A stretch of DNA of 64,000 nucleotides. It comes from Melanocharis versteri (taxonomy: Eukaryota; Chordata; Aves; Passeriformes; Melanocharitidae). Below the pieces are notes generated by a model that worked only from the letters and a program-made list of their open reading frames with translations, was not told the DNA's origin and did not search any database. The stretch lies in contig VZTG01009064.1 in NCBI GenBank assembly GCA_013397845.1, positions 233,347 through 297,346 of the forward strand. The letters are read 5' to 3'. Shown in pieces: positions 63,431-64,000 of the stretch; position 1 is the first letter of the stretch; each line of letters opens with the position of its first letter. The position numbers and the translations under genes are program-made.

Positions 63431-64000
63431 CTTTAACATTAGACATTTTAAAATTCTTTTCATTCCTGGAACTTCTGTCGCCTTTTGATTTTTCTTATGT
63501 GTCTCCAAAGTTCTTGGGGATTTCAGATACTCTAAATGCTAAGGTTTGGCCTGAAAGAAGAACTTCAGAATAATTTTTTTTTTTTTTTTTTTAACAGTAA
63601 ATCAACTAAGAAGTAGATGGAACTAGACCTATCACCAAACACCTAAAAATAAGATGGGCAACTCCTTCAATTAATAGGAAATCTCCAAGAGTGGACAAAT
63701 TGATTACCCAAGAAAACTAAATAACTGAAATTGTTGTGGTTGCCAACCAAATTTTACTACTTCAACATTTCAAGTTATTTTGTTTTCCTACAGAACTCTG
63801 ACATTTCTGGAGCCAAACACGGCATAGGAAAGCTTTTTTTCCCCAAGGGGCATGTTCACTTCTCCCTCCTGTGCAGCTGAAATTGCATATATATTTGTCT
63901 AGTGATACTCATCTTCTGTGCTGAGACAAGAACTGTCCTTTGGGTCTTGTGGAGCCTGTAGCAACAGGCCTCTCTCATCTGGACATATCATCTTGGCAAT
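63431..64000. other. Intronic stretch, no gene seen
   Basis: It contains a 19-base T run at 63574-63592 and otherwise unrecognised sequence to the window end. Confidence 0.45.

Larger units (their letters stand above)
21096..64000 (-). other. DACH1: DACH1 intron upstream of the exon (5' side), partial
   Basis: All 42.9 kb to the right of the exon lie upstream on the transcribed strand. No segment here encodes the preceding DACH1 exon (end of the Dachshund domain), so the intron runs past the window edge. It contains most of the CR1 fragments, simple repeats and candidate conserved noncoding blocks listed separately. DACH1 introns of this size are typical in vertebrates. Confidence 0.8.

Noticed and set aside
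1..64000. Other DACH1 exons, tRNA or rRNA genes, CRISPR arrays, microbial operons or an intact transposon
   Set aside because: Looked for on both strands by signature and not found; the window is vertebrate intron sequence.

Overview
The window looks like part of a bird genome. It is AT-rich, has no dense gene content, and carries many degraded CR1 retrotransposon copies. Their 3' ends have the avian signature: a block like 'ggtcccttccaac' followed by 'attctatgattct' or 'attctattcta' tails. The species cannot be told from the sequence.

Only one piece of coding sequence could be supported: a 116-base internal exon on the minus strand at 20980-21095. It has a clean acceptor and donor, one open frame, and a peptide recognised as DACH1 (dachshund homolog 1), the part just after the DNA-binding Dachshund/Ski-Sno domain, with an AT-hook-like RPGRPPKR stretch. 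DACH1 is a nuclear transcriptional co-regulator of the Six-Eya-Dach network and is known for very long introns. The rest of the window is therefore read as two DACH1 introns transcribed right to left. Bases 21096-64000 lie upstream of the exon and 1-20979 lie downstream. Neither neighbouring exon was found, so both introns extend beyond the window.

The introns hold eleven LINE pieces: ten CR1 fragments and one older CR1/L3-like element. Eight CR1 fragments point along the plus strand, antisense to the gene. Two CR1 fragments and the older L3-like element point the other way. One CR1 pair meets tail to tail at about 47515. There are also short tandem repeats, homopolymers, a long pyrimidine-rich tract at 19.3-19.8 kb, and an odd duplicated C-run/A-run block that contains the only ambiguous base (28875).

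Several repeat-free, motif-dense blocks (about 3.96-4.15, 21.2-21.5, 35.6-36.26, 52.1-52.3 and 53.5-53.75 kb) look like conserved noncoding elements and candidate enhancers. That is a judgement by eye and needs alignment. No bacterial-type system, CRISPR array, RNA gene or intact transposon gene was seen, and no new biological system is claimed.
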